DNA of 64,000 bases from Owenia fusiformis (lineage: Eukaryota; Annelida; Polychaeta; Sabellida; Oweniidae). Position numbers and translations under genes: made by a program. The stretch is from contig CAIIXF020000008.1 in assembly GCA_903813345.2 (NCBI GenBank), forward strand, positions 11,189,278-11,253,277. The letters run 5' to 3'. A model generated the notes under the pieces. The model searched no databases and had not been told where the DNA came from. It was given only the letters and a program-made list of their open reading frames with translations. Shown in pieces: positions 46,656 through 58,965 of this stretch (positions are counted from its first letter, which is position 1; every line of letters begins with the position of its first letter).

Positions 46656-48672
46656 CACAGGCTGGTATCGAAAAATTTGTCCGCTGTGACGGAGCGTGCT
46701 ATTTTGCATAGAATCACTAGGAAATCCACACAATTTATTTTTTTACTCATATGTTTTGCTATATCAAAGAAAATTACTGACTCCATGCAATGGATATATC
46801 ATTTGCGGGTAACTTTAAATTCTGTTTGGAGTCCAACAACGTTATGAGTAAAAGCTATTGAAAACGGCGTCGGAGTATCATACTCCAAAATGTACCATTT
46901 CTTTTATTTCTTTTTAATGGTACAATATAGCGACACGATAATATTTACATATGTTTTCAGCATAACTCTGAAGGTATTAATGAGATCTTTATGTATTGGG
47001 TATTTTTAATTTTTTTGATAAAAAATAATAATTAATTTTTTTGTCCGCTGTGACGGAGCAGTTTCAAATCTGAAATGCGTTAAGAACTTAGATTCATAAT
47101 ATATTTCTTTACAACTAAACTTTAGAGGAGCGAGCGTGTCAAATCTCTTTCGTAAAGTATTCTGAAAAATGAAACGTAATAAAAGTACACAATTCAAATT
47201 CTGAGATGTATATACGACCACTCTTTAAGCTTCTTTTCTCAGTTTGTACTGCAATCCAACTTATGCATGGTAACTCATGAAAATGATAGTCAACTTCCAT
47301 TTCAGTAAAGGGTATTTGCCTTTCGTAGTGCCCTCTGTGGATCCATCGGCCTGACATGGTCATTTTTTACGGTAACTTAATTATTTGAAGTAAAATGATT
47401 TGCTGAAGATGAAGCTAAATACATATAATGGTATGGACTGTGGATTGTTCTACCCTCTTTAGTCGTTCCAAAAGGTAAGTTGAATGTATCTTGAAATACG
47501 AAAATGCAAAATTTGATTTTAAGATCGTTCTTTATTTGACTAAGAGTTATGGCTATCTGATGCAACTACAGTAAAATATGTGTACAGTGAACACATATGG
47601 AGTTATGGCTATCTGATGCAACTACAGTAAAATATGTGTACAGTGAACACATATGGAGCCCAAAAATGTGTTCCCAGTTGGTATAGATGTTCACTCCATA
47701 GAGGCAATTTCATACAGAAGTCAGAGGAATATTTGATAAGAAGAGGTGTTCACTAGAGAAAGATATTCATTGATACAGGTTTTACAGTGCAGCACGTTTA
47801 CAAAGACTTTTTTTTATAATTTTAGTCTATGCAAAACGATGAATTTCATGAATTTCAAATAATTGCAAATTAAATCTGTATTGGGATCATCTTATATACA
47901 GTAATATAATATTATGTGGTAAAAGGTTATACATCTGTCGGCGTGCATGATGTCTGTGCGCTATTTCGAATAAGTAAATTCATATTAGTCCTATTTACAC
48001 TACAGGTGACATTTCAAGACGTCTAGGCGAAAACGTATTAGAAACATTATGTTGAGTTTACATCATGTTGATTCATGTTGATTTCAGTACAAACCTCCGA
48101 AAAATACTAAGAGTGGTCGTTTTTATATCTCAGATTTACATTACCTCATATCTCCAAGAGGCTGCTTGTCATTATTTAGGAAAGTGATTTGTGACGTTCT
48201 CTCTTCTAAGGGTACTTTTAAAAGATATAATTTGAATCTTAAATTCTTAACGTAGTTCACAGTTATAACTGCTCCGTCACAGCTGACAAAAAATGTAAAC
48301 ATTATTTTTTATAAAAAATATTAAAAATACCCAATACATCAAGATATCATTAAAACCTTCAGAGTTATGCTGAAAACATATGTAAATATTATCGTGTCAC
48401 TATATTGTACCGTTAAAAAGAAATAAAACAAATGGTACATTTTGGAGTATGATACCCTGGCGCCGTTTTCAATAGCTTTTACTCTTAGCGTTGTTGGACT
48501 TCAAACAAAAGTTAAAATTACCCGCAAATGATATACCCATTGCATGGAGTAAGAAATTTTCTTTGGTATAGCCAAACATATGAGTAAAAAAAAATTGTGT
48601 GGTTTTCTTAGTGTTTCTATGCAAAATAGCACGCTCTGTCACAGCGGACAAATTTTTCGATACCAGCCTGTG
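46656..48672. mobile_element. 2.0 kb element with ~430-bp inverted ends and ATTAT target duplications
   Basis: The ends begin CACAGGCTGGTATCGAAAAA and match inverted for about 430 bp (46656-47085 and 48240-48672). ATTAT flanks both sides (46651-46655 and 48673-48677). Each inverted end carries the motif TTGTCCGCTGTGACGGAGC twice, near its outer and inner borders. The interior shows no intact transposase. CAC-initial ends with 5-bp duplications resemble Transib-type elements, but the sequence CACAGGC is not the Transib consensus, so the superfamily stays open. Confidence 0.75.
47545..47656 (+). repeat. 56-bp perfect tandem duplication
   Basis: Two identical 56-bp units (AGTTATGGCTATCTGATGCA through GTGAACACATATGG) lie head to tail inside the element 46656-48672, indicating a recent duplication. 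Confidence 0.95.
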
Positions 48673-48677
48673 ATTAT

Positions 48678-50490
48678 TACTCGCAATGTGAAGACCAACC
48701 TTTGGTGTAATTCTGTTATCTAGTAGAGTCTCCAGTCAGGTATAACAATATGTCCACCAGATTCCCCTTGTATGTTGATAGTAAATTGAAACAATCAAGC
48801 TTTGGTTGGACACAGCAGGGGGGAGATTTCCCAAAGATGACCTATCATATTAGCACATTCGAAAACAAATTTTATAAACAAGCCTCAATTTGCAGTTGAA
48901 ATGAATCTCCAAATGTTCACTGTAGTTTTATGAGTATTCTCTACAAGTATGGATCGAGTAACTTCAATAGTATTACCGTAGGTTTGAAATAATGATGTTG
49001 AACTGCTGTTACGCCATTCCCATGATTTCAAATTTAACTCTGCGCATGCGCAGCACTGAGAGAGCACCTGCTCATGATTGTTCACATGATTGAATCCTGC
49101 AATTTGATTTGATCCTGCCTTCAATGTGATATTTGGTCTGCATTAGCTTAATTTCAGAACTTGTTCAAGATAAACACTGTAGCTTCTTTAATACCAATAC
49201 ATCCTTTTCTTCAATTTCTATTATTTCAATCTGATGACATATATGAACTCCCCCCAGAGTCATAAATTCTTTCAAAAACAGCATCCTTCTTCAAAGGACT
49301 TAATTTATTTATGCTTAAATTATGGAAAGAAGTGAAAATCCTTGAACCTAGGATGAGGAAAAGCAACTCTACAGAGTAATAAATCCCAGCAAACAAAGTT
49401 TTTCAAAATACCAACCATCATGAAAATTCTTGAACAGAGCTTCTTTGTCTCCAGGTATCAGCATATATAAGATTAGAACCAAATCCATCATCTGATATTT
49501 GAGTTATCAAATATTATGCTTTTGCTTTTTTACTTCTTTTTTTCCACTTGTATACAACCTATCCACTGGTATTTGATTTATACATTTTTTTATGAAAAAA
49601 TGGCGGCATTTTTGAAATTCAGCCTACATCCTGGCAATTTTTTCTCCAGAAGAGCTCCTTTGTCCCTAGGTATCAATAAAATAAAACCGACAGATAGCTT
49701 TTCTAAATCCCCCTGGAACTTCGTTCGATGACATGATCATGCAGTATTCATCATCTTTAGCACTTTCAAAGTGAATTAGAGCCAAAATGGTCATATCTGA
49801 ACACCCACCTTTTTTAAAGAATGAACCACCTTTGGAAAAAAGACCTGTCTGAATGAAACAGTTTCAGCAAGAATTTAACATATTCTTTACTGTTTCATAT
49901 ATGCTGGTTTTACTGTACCTTGAAATCATCATTGTTTTTCATTTTCAATGGGTTGCAGGTGAAATTCAAGGTGTTGAATTATGTTTTCAAGGCATTGTTT
50001 TAAAAACTCAAGGGATTTTAACTAACCAATGAAAAATTCATGGCTTTTTTCATCTGATAAAAAACAACCTTGGAAAATCCATTGAACAACCATTGTACAA
50101 TCATTGATGTCCCAAATTCAAGGTTGAACATTTTTAACAGGGTGATGCAAGAGATGATGTAATGGGGAATCCCTGAATACGATAGAATATGAAAGAATTA
50201 TGGGAGCTACTCACTCCTCCTGGGTTGGACACATGTGTCTGATGATAGGCCATAGTATACTGTGGAGGTGTATGCACATTTCACTGTGAAACAACTGTAC
50301 CGCATCCATCTTCAAATGATATTGCATAAAGAACAGTATTGACAGCAAAAAGTTGTAAAAAGGAATGAGTCGCAGATATTAAATTAAATTGTTAACCTAG
50401 TAAGCTCTTTAATGGCATATAGAGACTCTACACTCATTTACAGGCATTGCCACCTGCGGAATTGTACCATAAATGAGAACAGCATACATA
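48678..50490. other. Non-coding, no supported feature
   Basis: Short open frames look random. A GAACTTCGTTCGATGA sequence at about 49718 resembles an inverted family B end but has no partner. Confidence 0.4.
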
Positions 50491-50902
50491 ATTATGTCAC
50501 CACCAAAAAGTCATTACATCATAACAAGGTCTTTTTCATCTACAAGTTCTCAAAATTTCAAGTCTGACTATAGATTTGACCTTAAATGACATCCTCAAGG
50601 TCAAAAAAGATTTGACCTTCAATGACCTTCTCAAGGTCAAAAAGTTCTTGTTTCAACTTGCTTCAAATTGACAATTTTTTTTTTCAAAATCAACTAAAAG
50701 TTGTCAGAAGTTCAAATCTGACCTGATTTTCAATGACCTTCTCAGGGTCGATCAAAAAAGTTATTTTTAACTTGCTTCAAATTTCACCAATTTTTCTTTC
50801 AAAATAATCTACAAGATCTCAGAAATTCAAATTTTACTTAAGATTAAACTAATAATATTGTGAGCAAGTAGGTGATGACATTTTGTCATGTTAATGCCTT
50901 GT
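50491..50902 (+). mobile_element. Helitron-like family C, copy 5 (long form)
   Basis: It starts ATTATGTCACCACC and ends GGTGATGACATTTTGTCATG, TTAATGCCTTGT, like other C copies. Its body is about 300 bp longer and made of repeats around GACCTTCAATGACCTTCTCA and AGGTCAAAAAAG, similar in style to family D. It may be closer to the full-length form of family C. Confidence 0.65.
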
Positions 50903-50948
50903 TTCTCAATACTAGAAGCTCCTAAAATAATGTAGCAATTTAGTTGAT

Positions 50949-51470
50949 ATACCGTATTATCGCCTATTGGCGCACACTCCCCTATAAGTGCACATGCGAC
51001 TTTGGAAACATGACAAACATTTGTGATCAGAGCAAAAGAGTAGGAAAACTTACAGAATAACGATTTTTTAACTCACCAAATTTCATTTCCTGGTAGGGAA
51101 ATCCAACTTTCTTATGTCCTCTTTCTTCCCCTTTAAGCAGTACTTAACTGGTATTTCTAACCCAGAACCTATGTTAAATTGTTTACCACTTATTGCGCCA
51201 GTAATAGAGCCACCCCTAGTTGGTCCTTTAAAAACGTAATATTATGGTAAATAAACTACACAAGACATGATTTGGCGTGAAAAAACAGTAAGATAATATT
51301 CATTTCAAACCAGGCTTCGAATTCTGATTTTCACATATTATCGCCCAAACAAAATGATAACTTATATGTGCGCTTATTGGGACTTTATTGGATTGATTTC
51401 TCTCCAATTCCATGGTATTCCACCTCAATTTCACTAGCGCACCGTGCGCCAAAAGGCGATAATATGGTAT
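50949..51470. mobile_element. 522-bp element with 27-bp inverted ends
   Basis: The left end (ATACCGTATTATCGCC, TATTGGCGCAC) is matched by GTGCGCC, AAAAGGCGATAATATGGTAT on the right with two or three differences. The right end adds GCGCACCGTGCGCC, a further hairpin. The interior has no coding sequence. The superfamily is not recognised. Confidence 0.6.
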
Positions 51471-51957
51471 CATATATTGGTACATGCAAGCATAACATAT
51501 TATGTCTTGGCATTTCTACTGTGATGGCCATTTTGAGAAATAATGACTAGCTGGTTAGATGCTTATAAGATGTTTGATGGAATTTGCTATGTCTTAGTTT
51601 TGCTGGTATCTGGTTCTTTAAGAAAAAGATCTATAGGATTCTACATGTGTGATTATGTATGATATATGACTGAAATTTTGAATGGTCATTTCACATTGGT
51701 CACATTTCGGCTTTCTCTTTGAGAAACAGCTATTTGAAAAATATACAATTATCAGTTCATTGGTTTGAACCCCTATAAGAATGTACATGTATTCTTTTCA
51801 GCCTAATATTACTGCATGAGTGGTCATTTTTTACCTAAGTACTTTTTGACATTTCTTTCTTGATTCCAAATTGAATTAGCACATTGTAAGACAATTTCCA
51901 GAATTGATTATTGAATGGATGAACAGCTTGTATTTAATATACAATGTATAACCTTTT

Positions 51958-54125
51958 AACTGCACTTTTTCAAAATGCTGTATTGTCCTAACTTTGTGGT
52001 TTTGGGCACGCATGCATCCCTCTGTCTGGTGGATGGATACATGCCACATAAATCATTGTCATCTAAATTCCAGGAAAACCACTTATACCTGTTCAACTTG
52101 CAATTTTTACTAAAGTGCCCACATCTGACAAGTTTTGGACTTGATATCTATAAATCTGCTGGGTGTTATCCTCTTCAGGTGCAATATTTACCAGTATGTG
52201 TCTCATTCATTTTAATCCACCCAAAGGAAGACATACTTTTGAAAGTTCATGCCTCATCATATCTTCATACAGTGTGTCTCAAAAACATGTTACACAACAT
52301 GTGAACACAAGTTCAATATCTTTCATGATTTTGACTTTTCCCTTAAACTATACTTAGATACCAAAAAACATTTCTTTCTCAAATAGATCCACACCATCAG
52401 ATTCAAAATCCCTCCATGAGTGGCTGCACAGGACAGATTTTATAGACACATGTTAAATCTGATTTGCGCCAACTTCTCAGTGGCTGGACATGTAGTGATC
52501 AATTCTTTTTGTCTTGAATGCTGGGGACAGTGATATTTTGATATGATCAATGATCCAGATGTTTCTTTCCTGGATAGAAATACAAGATTCCATTGTCAGA
52601 GTGTTCAATTTTGTTACGTATGATGGCAACATGATTGTGCAAAGGCCTATGGCAGATTGTTTGGCAGAACTCTTCGGATATCAGAAGATAGCATTGAATT
52701 ACCCAATGGATTGGCCCTCAGGGTCATCCCACTTTACACTCTTGATTTTTTGAAGGGTCTCCAACTTTTTGTGGATGATGTTCGGCATTCAGGGGTTGAT
52801 GTCTGTAACAAATGGCAGGTGGTAACATTTTGCATGTTAATGCCTTGTATTTAATCATTTGTGTTAAGTGCCACATTATCTCATCTTGTAATCAATTTCT
52901 AGAAACCCTATCTACACTGCAATAACAGTTCACTGTAATATCACCTTTGGACACCAGATACCAACTTCGAACAATTTTCTCATATTTAATGGGAAGATGG
53001 TTGGAAAGTTTCATGTAGAATTTTCAAAATGGCAGCTATGTTCATAATGGCTGTATTTATTGTAATTAATGATGTTTGTTTGTTTTACTTTAATTTCACT
53101 TTGAAAAGGTGCTATATTGTCGGTCTATTCTGCTGCATGCAGGAGGGTGCCACATAAATCATGTCCTCAAAATTCCAGGAAAATGGCTTATCCATTCAAC
53201 TTGGAATTATTACAAATGCAAGAGCAGATTAAGTGCCAAGATTTAGTTTCAAGCATGCTAGGTACCAGGTTAACTTCATGGTGGCAACCCGGCTCTTAAA
53301 AGTGTGCCTGTTATGATGTCATATGATAAAAGATAACACAAAGAAGTCTGCTTCTGTAATTTTCACACAACAAGTAAAAGTGTTTGACAACTTTTCACGT
53401 ATTTCCATATATATCGAGGCAGTAATGAATTTCATGGTATCACAATTTTGCTTCGACACAATGTAGTATTTTTTGATCTGTGCAATTTCTTGAAATTTTA
53501 CATTTGCAGATGTGATGAGCATTAGAATGGCTAATCCATGCAGTTGACCTTGTTAGGTTATATGGTTATTTGACACATACTCATGTCTGATAGTCAATTA
53601 CTAGAATCCCAAGTCACATTTAAACCCCACTTCTAATTATAGTGAAACTGCTTTGATGGTGTGTACGTATGTGTGAATTCCCAAAGCAGCCTTCTTTGAT
53701 CTCATAATCAGACAATTAACCTGTGCCTCAATGTGACAATTCCAAACTCGCAGACTGATAAATGTCTTGGAATACTAACAATGTTTCGTCATTAATATTC
53801 TCTTGTTGAACCGAGACTAACAATACTTAATTTACTACTTTTCCCCATTATTAGCTGAGGGAAGACTATCAACCACTTAGAATTTAATTAACTGAATAGT
53901 CAGTAGATTTTGTTATTGACATTTGGCTTAATTCAACAATAATTCAATCATTGTTTTCTGACTATTCTTTGTATCACACTTTTTCAAAGTGCTAAATTGC
54001 CTTGTCTTGTGATATTTACTTGCATGCCTGTCTATCTGGAAGGGTGGTTTGCGGACTGGCATCACATAAAATCACATAAATCTTGTCATTAAAATTACTG
54101 GAAACTGTTCAACTTGGATTTCTTA
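51958..54125 (+). repeat. Family F: three dispersed direct copies
   Basis: Related segments occur at about 51958-52140, 53096-53225 and 53978-54125. Shared blocks include CACTTTTTCAAA-GTGCT, TTGTC, a CATGC-containing stretch, CCACATAAATCATTGTC, AATTCCAGGAAAA and GTTCAACTTG. They lie about 1 kb apart in one orientation. The 109-codon frame at 51975 covers the first copy and is not supported as a gene. Confidence 0.5.
52755..52848 (+). mobile_element. Helitron-like family C, copy 6 (5' truncated)
   Basis: It begins at GGGTCTCCAACTTTTTG and continues GTCTGTAACAAATGGCAGGT, GGTAACATTTT and the hairpin GCATGTTAATGC with CTTGT. The 5' hairpin is missing. Confidence 0.65.
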
Positions 54126-54659
54126 TGAAGGCCCCCACAAAGTTGGCGGAGCTCATCTTACTATGGAACAAGTTTGAACCATTCTCTTGACTTCCAGTTC
54201 TGTAAGCCTCACCTTTATTAGCTTATATGGTAAATTGTCAAGGCAACTATTGAATCATTGTAGGATTTGATTGTGATTCAAAGATATGACATATCACATA
54301 AACTATGACGTCAATCACAAATTGCCAAATCACAAATCAGCAACTAAACAAACAATCTAAACATCACACAACTGTTGATCCTTTTATATGTGATGTCATC
54401 AACATGTTACCTAACCAACAACTAACAAGCATTTAGTTTTTGTTCATTGTCTTTCTCTATGGTCTTTTCATAAAAAGTAAATCAGTTTTCTCCACAATTC
54501 ATATGGCCTTCATATTTCACTCGTGAAGTTTTCACCAGATTATCTTGTTACATGTACTTGATGACCATTTTGAATTTTCAGCTAAAAATTGTGATATTTC
54601 TCACTTGCACTGTGTATCTTGTGATAAATTGAGGATGACAAGGTTTTGATAAATAATTT

Positions 54660-55344
54660 TGCTGCTTGAAAGCTGATTTTCAAAATGACCGCTCGTTAAT
54701 GAAAATGCTGGTCGTTTTAGTGCCGATTTTACAGTTATTCAAGTACAATATATAAAACTGTAATAGAAATATGTTTTAAATGTAAAAATGTTAAATGGGA
54801 CAGTAATTAAGCTAGAATTATAGCTTTTAAGAAACACATGGCAGCCATCTTGAAAAATGGTGGCCATAACATGTTCTTTTATGATTTTTGCAGAAACTTC
54901 AAAAAATGGAGCGATTTTGTTCATATTTGATATGTGGATACTCATGAGCATGCAAGCCATCCAACTGTCCCACAATTTGTGTATTTGTCACACATTTGCT
55001 GAAAAATAGAAGGGAGCCCATTTTTTACGCATTTTTCTGACTTTTGTCAACCAAAGATATTTGAGGAGAAGAACATTTGCTTCGAATTTTCTTGTTCCTA
55101 CTCACCACCATGTACATGTGTGTGATTTTGTTTAAATTTAATATGTGCCTACTTAGAAGCATAATACACTTTCTTATGATAATTTGGCTAGTGAGCAACC
55201 ATTCTTGAATAAGGCGGCCATTTTTATTGTGTCTTATTTTACTATTTTTGCTATAACTGAAAAAGTTGTAGAAGCATTTTGTTAAAATGCCAGCCATGGC
55301 TGTTTGATGGGATTTGCTACACTTTGGCGTTGCTGTTGTCTTAG
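54660..55344 (+). mobile_element. Helitron-like family B, copy 2 (5' truncated)
   Basis: The body matches B copy 1 from GAAAGCTGATTTTCAAAATG onward. The 3' end reads GTTTGATGGGAT, then ACACTTTGGCGT (a weakened hairpin) and CTTAG. The 5' hairpin and microsatellite are absent. Confidence 0.65.
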
Positions 55345-55654
55345 TTTTAGAATTGAACAAAAATGCAATAGAAGCATTTCATTTTAACAAAGGTTATACC
55401 TATTTGATGGCAATAGCATAAGTTTATATTTCCTGTTTGTACAATGAAGCTTTAATAATGACCACCAATAGTGTCTTAATAATTATTAGCTCTATACAAA
55501 TTATCCTTTTTGACTCATATTGCCTTGTCCACTTGTCTTTCTTCCCTTCTGTCTGTCTGTCCTTAAACCATGAAGACTTGGGTTCTCTGAAATAAAAAGT
55601 CACCTTGCCATTAATATGATGCAATAAAATAGCTGTTAAATGTGGTTTATACAT

Positions 55655-57383
55655 GCCTAACCATTGACAAGGTACAGTGACAAAATATACCGTTGTACAC
55701 TTTAGATGTACAGTGTCACTATTAACTGATTTGAAGCAAAAACCAGATGCATGTGCTCACTAGCTTATTGAATATGACTTTTTAAAATCCCGTTCATGAT
55801 ATGTCTGGAAAGTATTCAATAGTTCAATCAAATTGAAGTAATTCTGTAATTGTTCTGTTTCAATTTTAAATGCATCTGATGCCCCTGACTGTTAGAAAAA
55901 TACGTTGCCTGCATTAGGGTTATCTGTGAATTGAGTAAATTCAATGGGACAGTTCAACAGACCTTATATTGTGTTGTTTAAAGAAACATTCTCATAAAAA
56001 TATTCGACACTCTTAGATGACAGGGGAGGAAATGATCAAAGGAAATATGTAAAATACAACATTTTCCAACCAACCAATTATATGGGTAGATTGACTACGA
56101 AAAAAATCGAGCACTGTTCTAAAATCTTTTAACGTTATTAGAAAGTTAATTGTCTTCCTAAACGAATACACAAAAAATCAAACATGAAATCCTCAATGTA
56201 TTCCTCAGATTATCTTTTTATCCCATCGAACGAAGTTCGGAGGGATATAGGGAACGCCTCCGTCCGTCCGTCCGTACGTACGTACGTACGTCCGTCCGTC
56301 TGTCCGTCCGTCCGGGCAATAACTCAAATACAGTTGGCCCGATTTTGTTCATATTTTGTACACATATACCCTATGGGGGTAGAAGTTCTGCTCGAAAGCT
56401 GATTTTCAAAATGGCCGCTCATTTCAAAATGGCGGCCATTTTAAGGCCAATTTTACAGTAATTTAGGTGCAATATGTAAAACTGTAATAGCAATATGTTT
56501 TAAATGTAAAAAAATTATAAAGGACATTAATAATGCTACAAATGTAGATATTAAAGAAGCACATGGCAGCCATCTTGAAAAATGGCGGCCTTTACTCGTC
56601 ATTTTACGATTTTTGCTGTAACTCAAAAAATAGTGGAGCGATTTTGTTCATATTTGGTATGTGAATACTATAAGCATGGCACACTGTCCTATGACACTTT
56701 TGGTAGAAGGCGGCCATTTTGAAAAAAATTTTGAAAAATGGCCGCCGTTCTTACGTATTTTTTCTATAACTCGAAAAGTAGTAGAGCGATTTTGTTCATA
56801 TTTGTTATGTGAATACAATAAGCATGGCACACTGTCTATTTCTAATGACACTTTTGGTAGAAGGTGGCCATTTTGAAAAATGGCCGCCATTTTAACGTAT
56901 TTTACTATAACTCGAAAAGTAGTGGAGCGATTTTGTTCATATTTGATATGTGAATGCTTTAAGCATGGCACATTGTCTAATTAAACTTTGGGGAGTAGTC
57001 GGCCATTTCGAAAAATGGCCACCATTTTTATGTGTGTTATTTTACAAGTACGTGTATGATTTTTCAAAAATTTTAGGGGTGGCTACTTAAAAGCATATTA
57101 TTTCTTCTGATGACAACTTAGCTAGTAAGCAACCATTTTGAAAATGGTGGCCTTTCTGGTGTGTTGTTTTATGATATTTGCTATTCATTTGTAAAAATGC
57201 CAGCCATTTCTGTTTGATGGGATTCGCTACGCTTTGGCGTTGCCGTTGTTCTGGTTAAAACCTACAATGTACATCAAACCTACATCATTGTCTTTGCTTC
57301 AAATCGGTTAAATAGTGACACCCTACATCTAAAGTGTACTGCGGTATATTTTGTCACTGTACCTTGTCGATGGTTAGGTGTGT
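55655..57383. mobile_element. Foldback element hosting family B copy 1
   Basis: CCTAACCATTGACAAGGTAC, AGTGACAAAATATACCG and GTACACTTTAGATGTA at 55658-55745 are matched inverted at about 57285-57383 (GTGTACTGCGGTATATTTTG, GTACCTTGTCGATGGTTAGG). B copy 1 sits inside. The rest of the interior (55746-56220) is non-coding. Confidence 0.6.
56221..57254 (+). mobile_element. Helitron-like family B, copy 1 (full length)
   Basis: The 5' end TCCCATCGAACGAAGTTCG is preceded by A and folds as ATCCC..CGAAC..GTTCG..GGGAT. A (TCCG)n/(TACG)n array follows. The body has three to four copies of a roughly 115-bp module (TCGAAAAGTAGTGGAGCGAT, TTTTGTTCATATTTG, AAGCATGGCACA, CATTTTGAAAAATGGC). The 3' end is GATGGGAT, hairpin ACGC-tttg-GCGT, then CTGG at 57251-57254. 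It has no coding capacity. Confidence 0.75.
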
Positions 57384-58822
57384 TATAATCAGATGACGAA
57401 TGTAAGTTGATTACCCTCCAAAAGAGCTTTAATGCATCTCCACTCTTTTAATTTATATAATTCTTCAAATATGTCATCAGGCAATCACTACGCATTTTCT
57501 ACCCAAATTTTGATTACATTTTTATCACCCAAAGTGGACCATGCTAACACATATGCTGGCACAATATTCAATTTGTAGTGATTTCATTAGCTCAATCATT
57601 TTTTGAAAATCTTGAGGGATTTTTGTTGAGCTACTGATATAACTGAATCTATGCATGCAAACTACATTTAATATCAGAGCATCATTGTTAAAAGCATCTT
57701 TAATAATGTGGATACAGGGTAAAATAAAAATTGTTTTAAGCTCATCTGCTCAATGCTTTCAGTTCTCAGAAACTACCATAGGACATTGTCACTCAAATAA
57801 AGTTTGAATTTTCCATTAGTACAAAGAGAATAACGGAATTTATGTTATGTGAAATTACAGCACTCAAAGTCAGGTACAGCGACTTCCTGTGATTATTTCC
57901 TTTGTTTTTCCCAAACAACCTAATTCTTCTCATGAAAATATCCTAAAACCGATGATTGATAGATAAATAAAATACCATGTCATTTTATTGATTCCCAGGT
58001 CTATGTTATTATTATAGGTCATTATAGGCTTTGAATATTAATTGAATTAAAGAACCGCAATCAATATAATTTCATCTATGAATCAGTGCCCCCCGATTAT
58101 TGATGAGAAAATGACAAAATAGCGATACAGAAGTTTATTTATCAACCCGGATGTTGGACCGTTACCAGTTGAATAGGCCTGGTTCACAATCTGACATCTC
58201 AGCATTTTAAATCATGTTGAATCTACGGCTCTGAATGACTCAGCCCCAGAGAGGATAATAGGGTAATGAAATGATACTAATGATTTGATAGATCTGAATT
58301 AAAAAGGTTAAGGGGACTATTGGGACCTGCATTTAATAGTTAGATGTCTCCTTGTTTAAAGTTTGTAGTAGTTATTTACATAATGATGTCACTGCTTAAG
58401 AGTGCTGTCGACATCTCAACTGAGGAACCTTACAAAGGTCACATTTTTGAAAACATTGTGACATAGAGTGCAGAATGAGTAGACCACACTTTGAATTATA
58501 TACAATTGCTAAATCATTGAGGTGATAATTTAGATTTTAGAGAGCAAACATTTGTAGATACAGGTATAAATGACCCATAGATGTGATTTTTTGTGATAAT
58601 GTTGATGATAGGAATAACAACGATCCTAATAAGGACACAATCCTATGAATTCTCCTTGATGATGAAATAATTGAAATGCACAACAACAATAAGCCCATTG
58701 GAATGTAAATGTAAAACCTTAGGTGGTTTTTCACAATAATTACCTTATTCCCAATACAGACAACCTAATTTGGGACAGTATCATAAAGAAACGAAACAGT
58801 GAAGAAAAATGTACCTCTACTT
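57384..58822. other. Non-coding, no feature seen
   Basis: No gene, array or inverted pair was supported. Confidence 0.4.
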
Positions 58823-58965
58823 ATGCCTTGGTCACATTTGCTCCGATTCATTGGCTCTCGCCCGGCCGATTGAGTATCCTGTTCACAATTGTATTCAGTT
58901 TTGAACAGAATACTCAATCGGCCAGGCGCCAGCCTATGAATTGGAGCAAATGTGACCAAGGCATT
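58823..58965. mobile_element. 143-bp MITE with long inverted ends and TTA flanks
   Basis: TGCCTTGGTCACATTTGCTC and GGCCGATTGAGTAT are repeated inverted (ATACTCAATCGGCC, GGAGCAAATGTGACCAAGGC), so nearly the whole element is a hairpin. TTA lies on both sides, the 3-bp duplication size and sequence that PIF/Harbinger-type elements leave. It has no coding capacity. Confidence 0.7.

Noticed and set aside
49716-49735. GAACTTCGTTCGATGA, an inverted family B-like 5' end
   Set aside because: No adjacent microsatellite, module or 3' end was found; a 16-base resemblance alone is insufficient.
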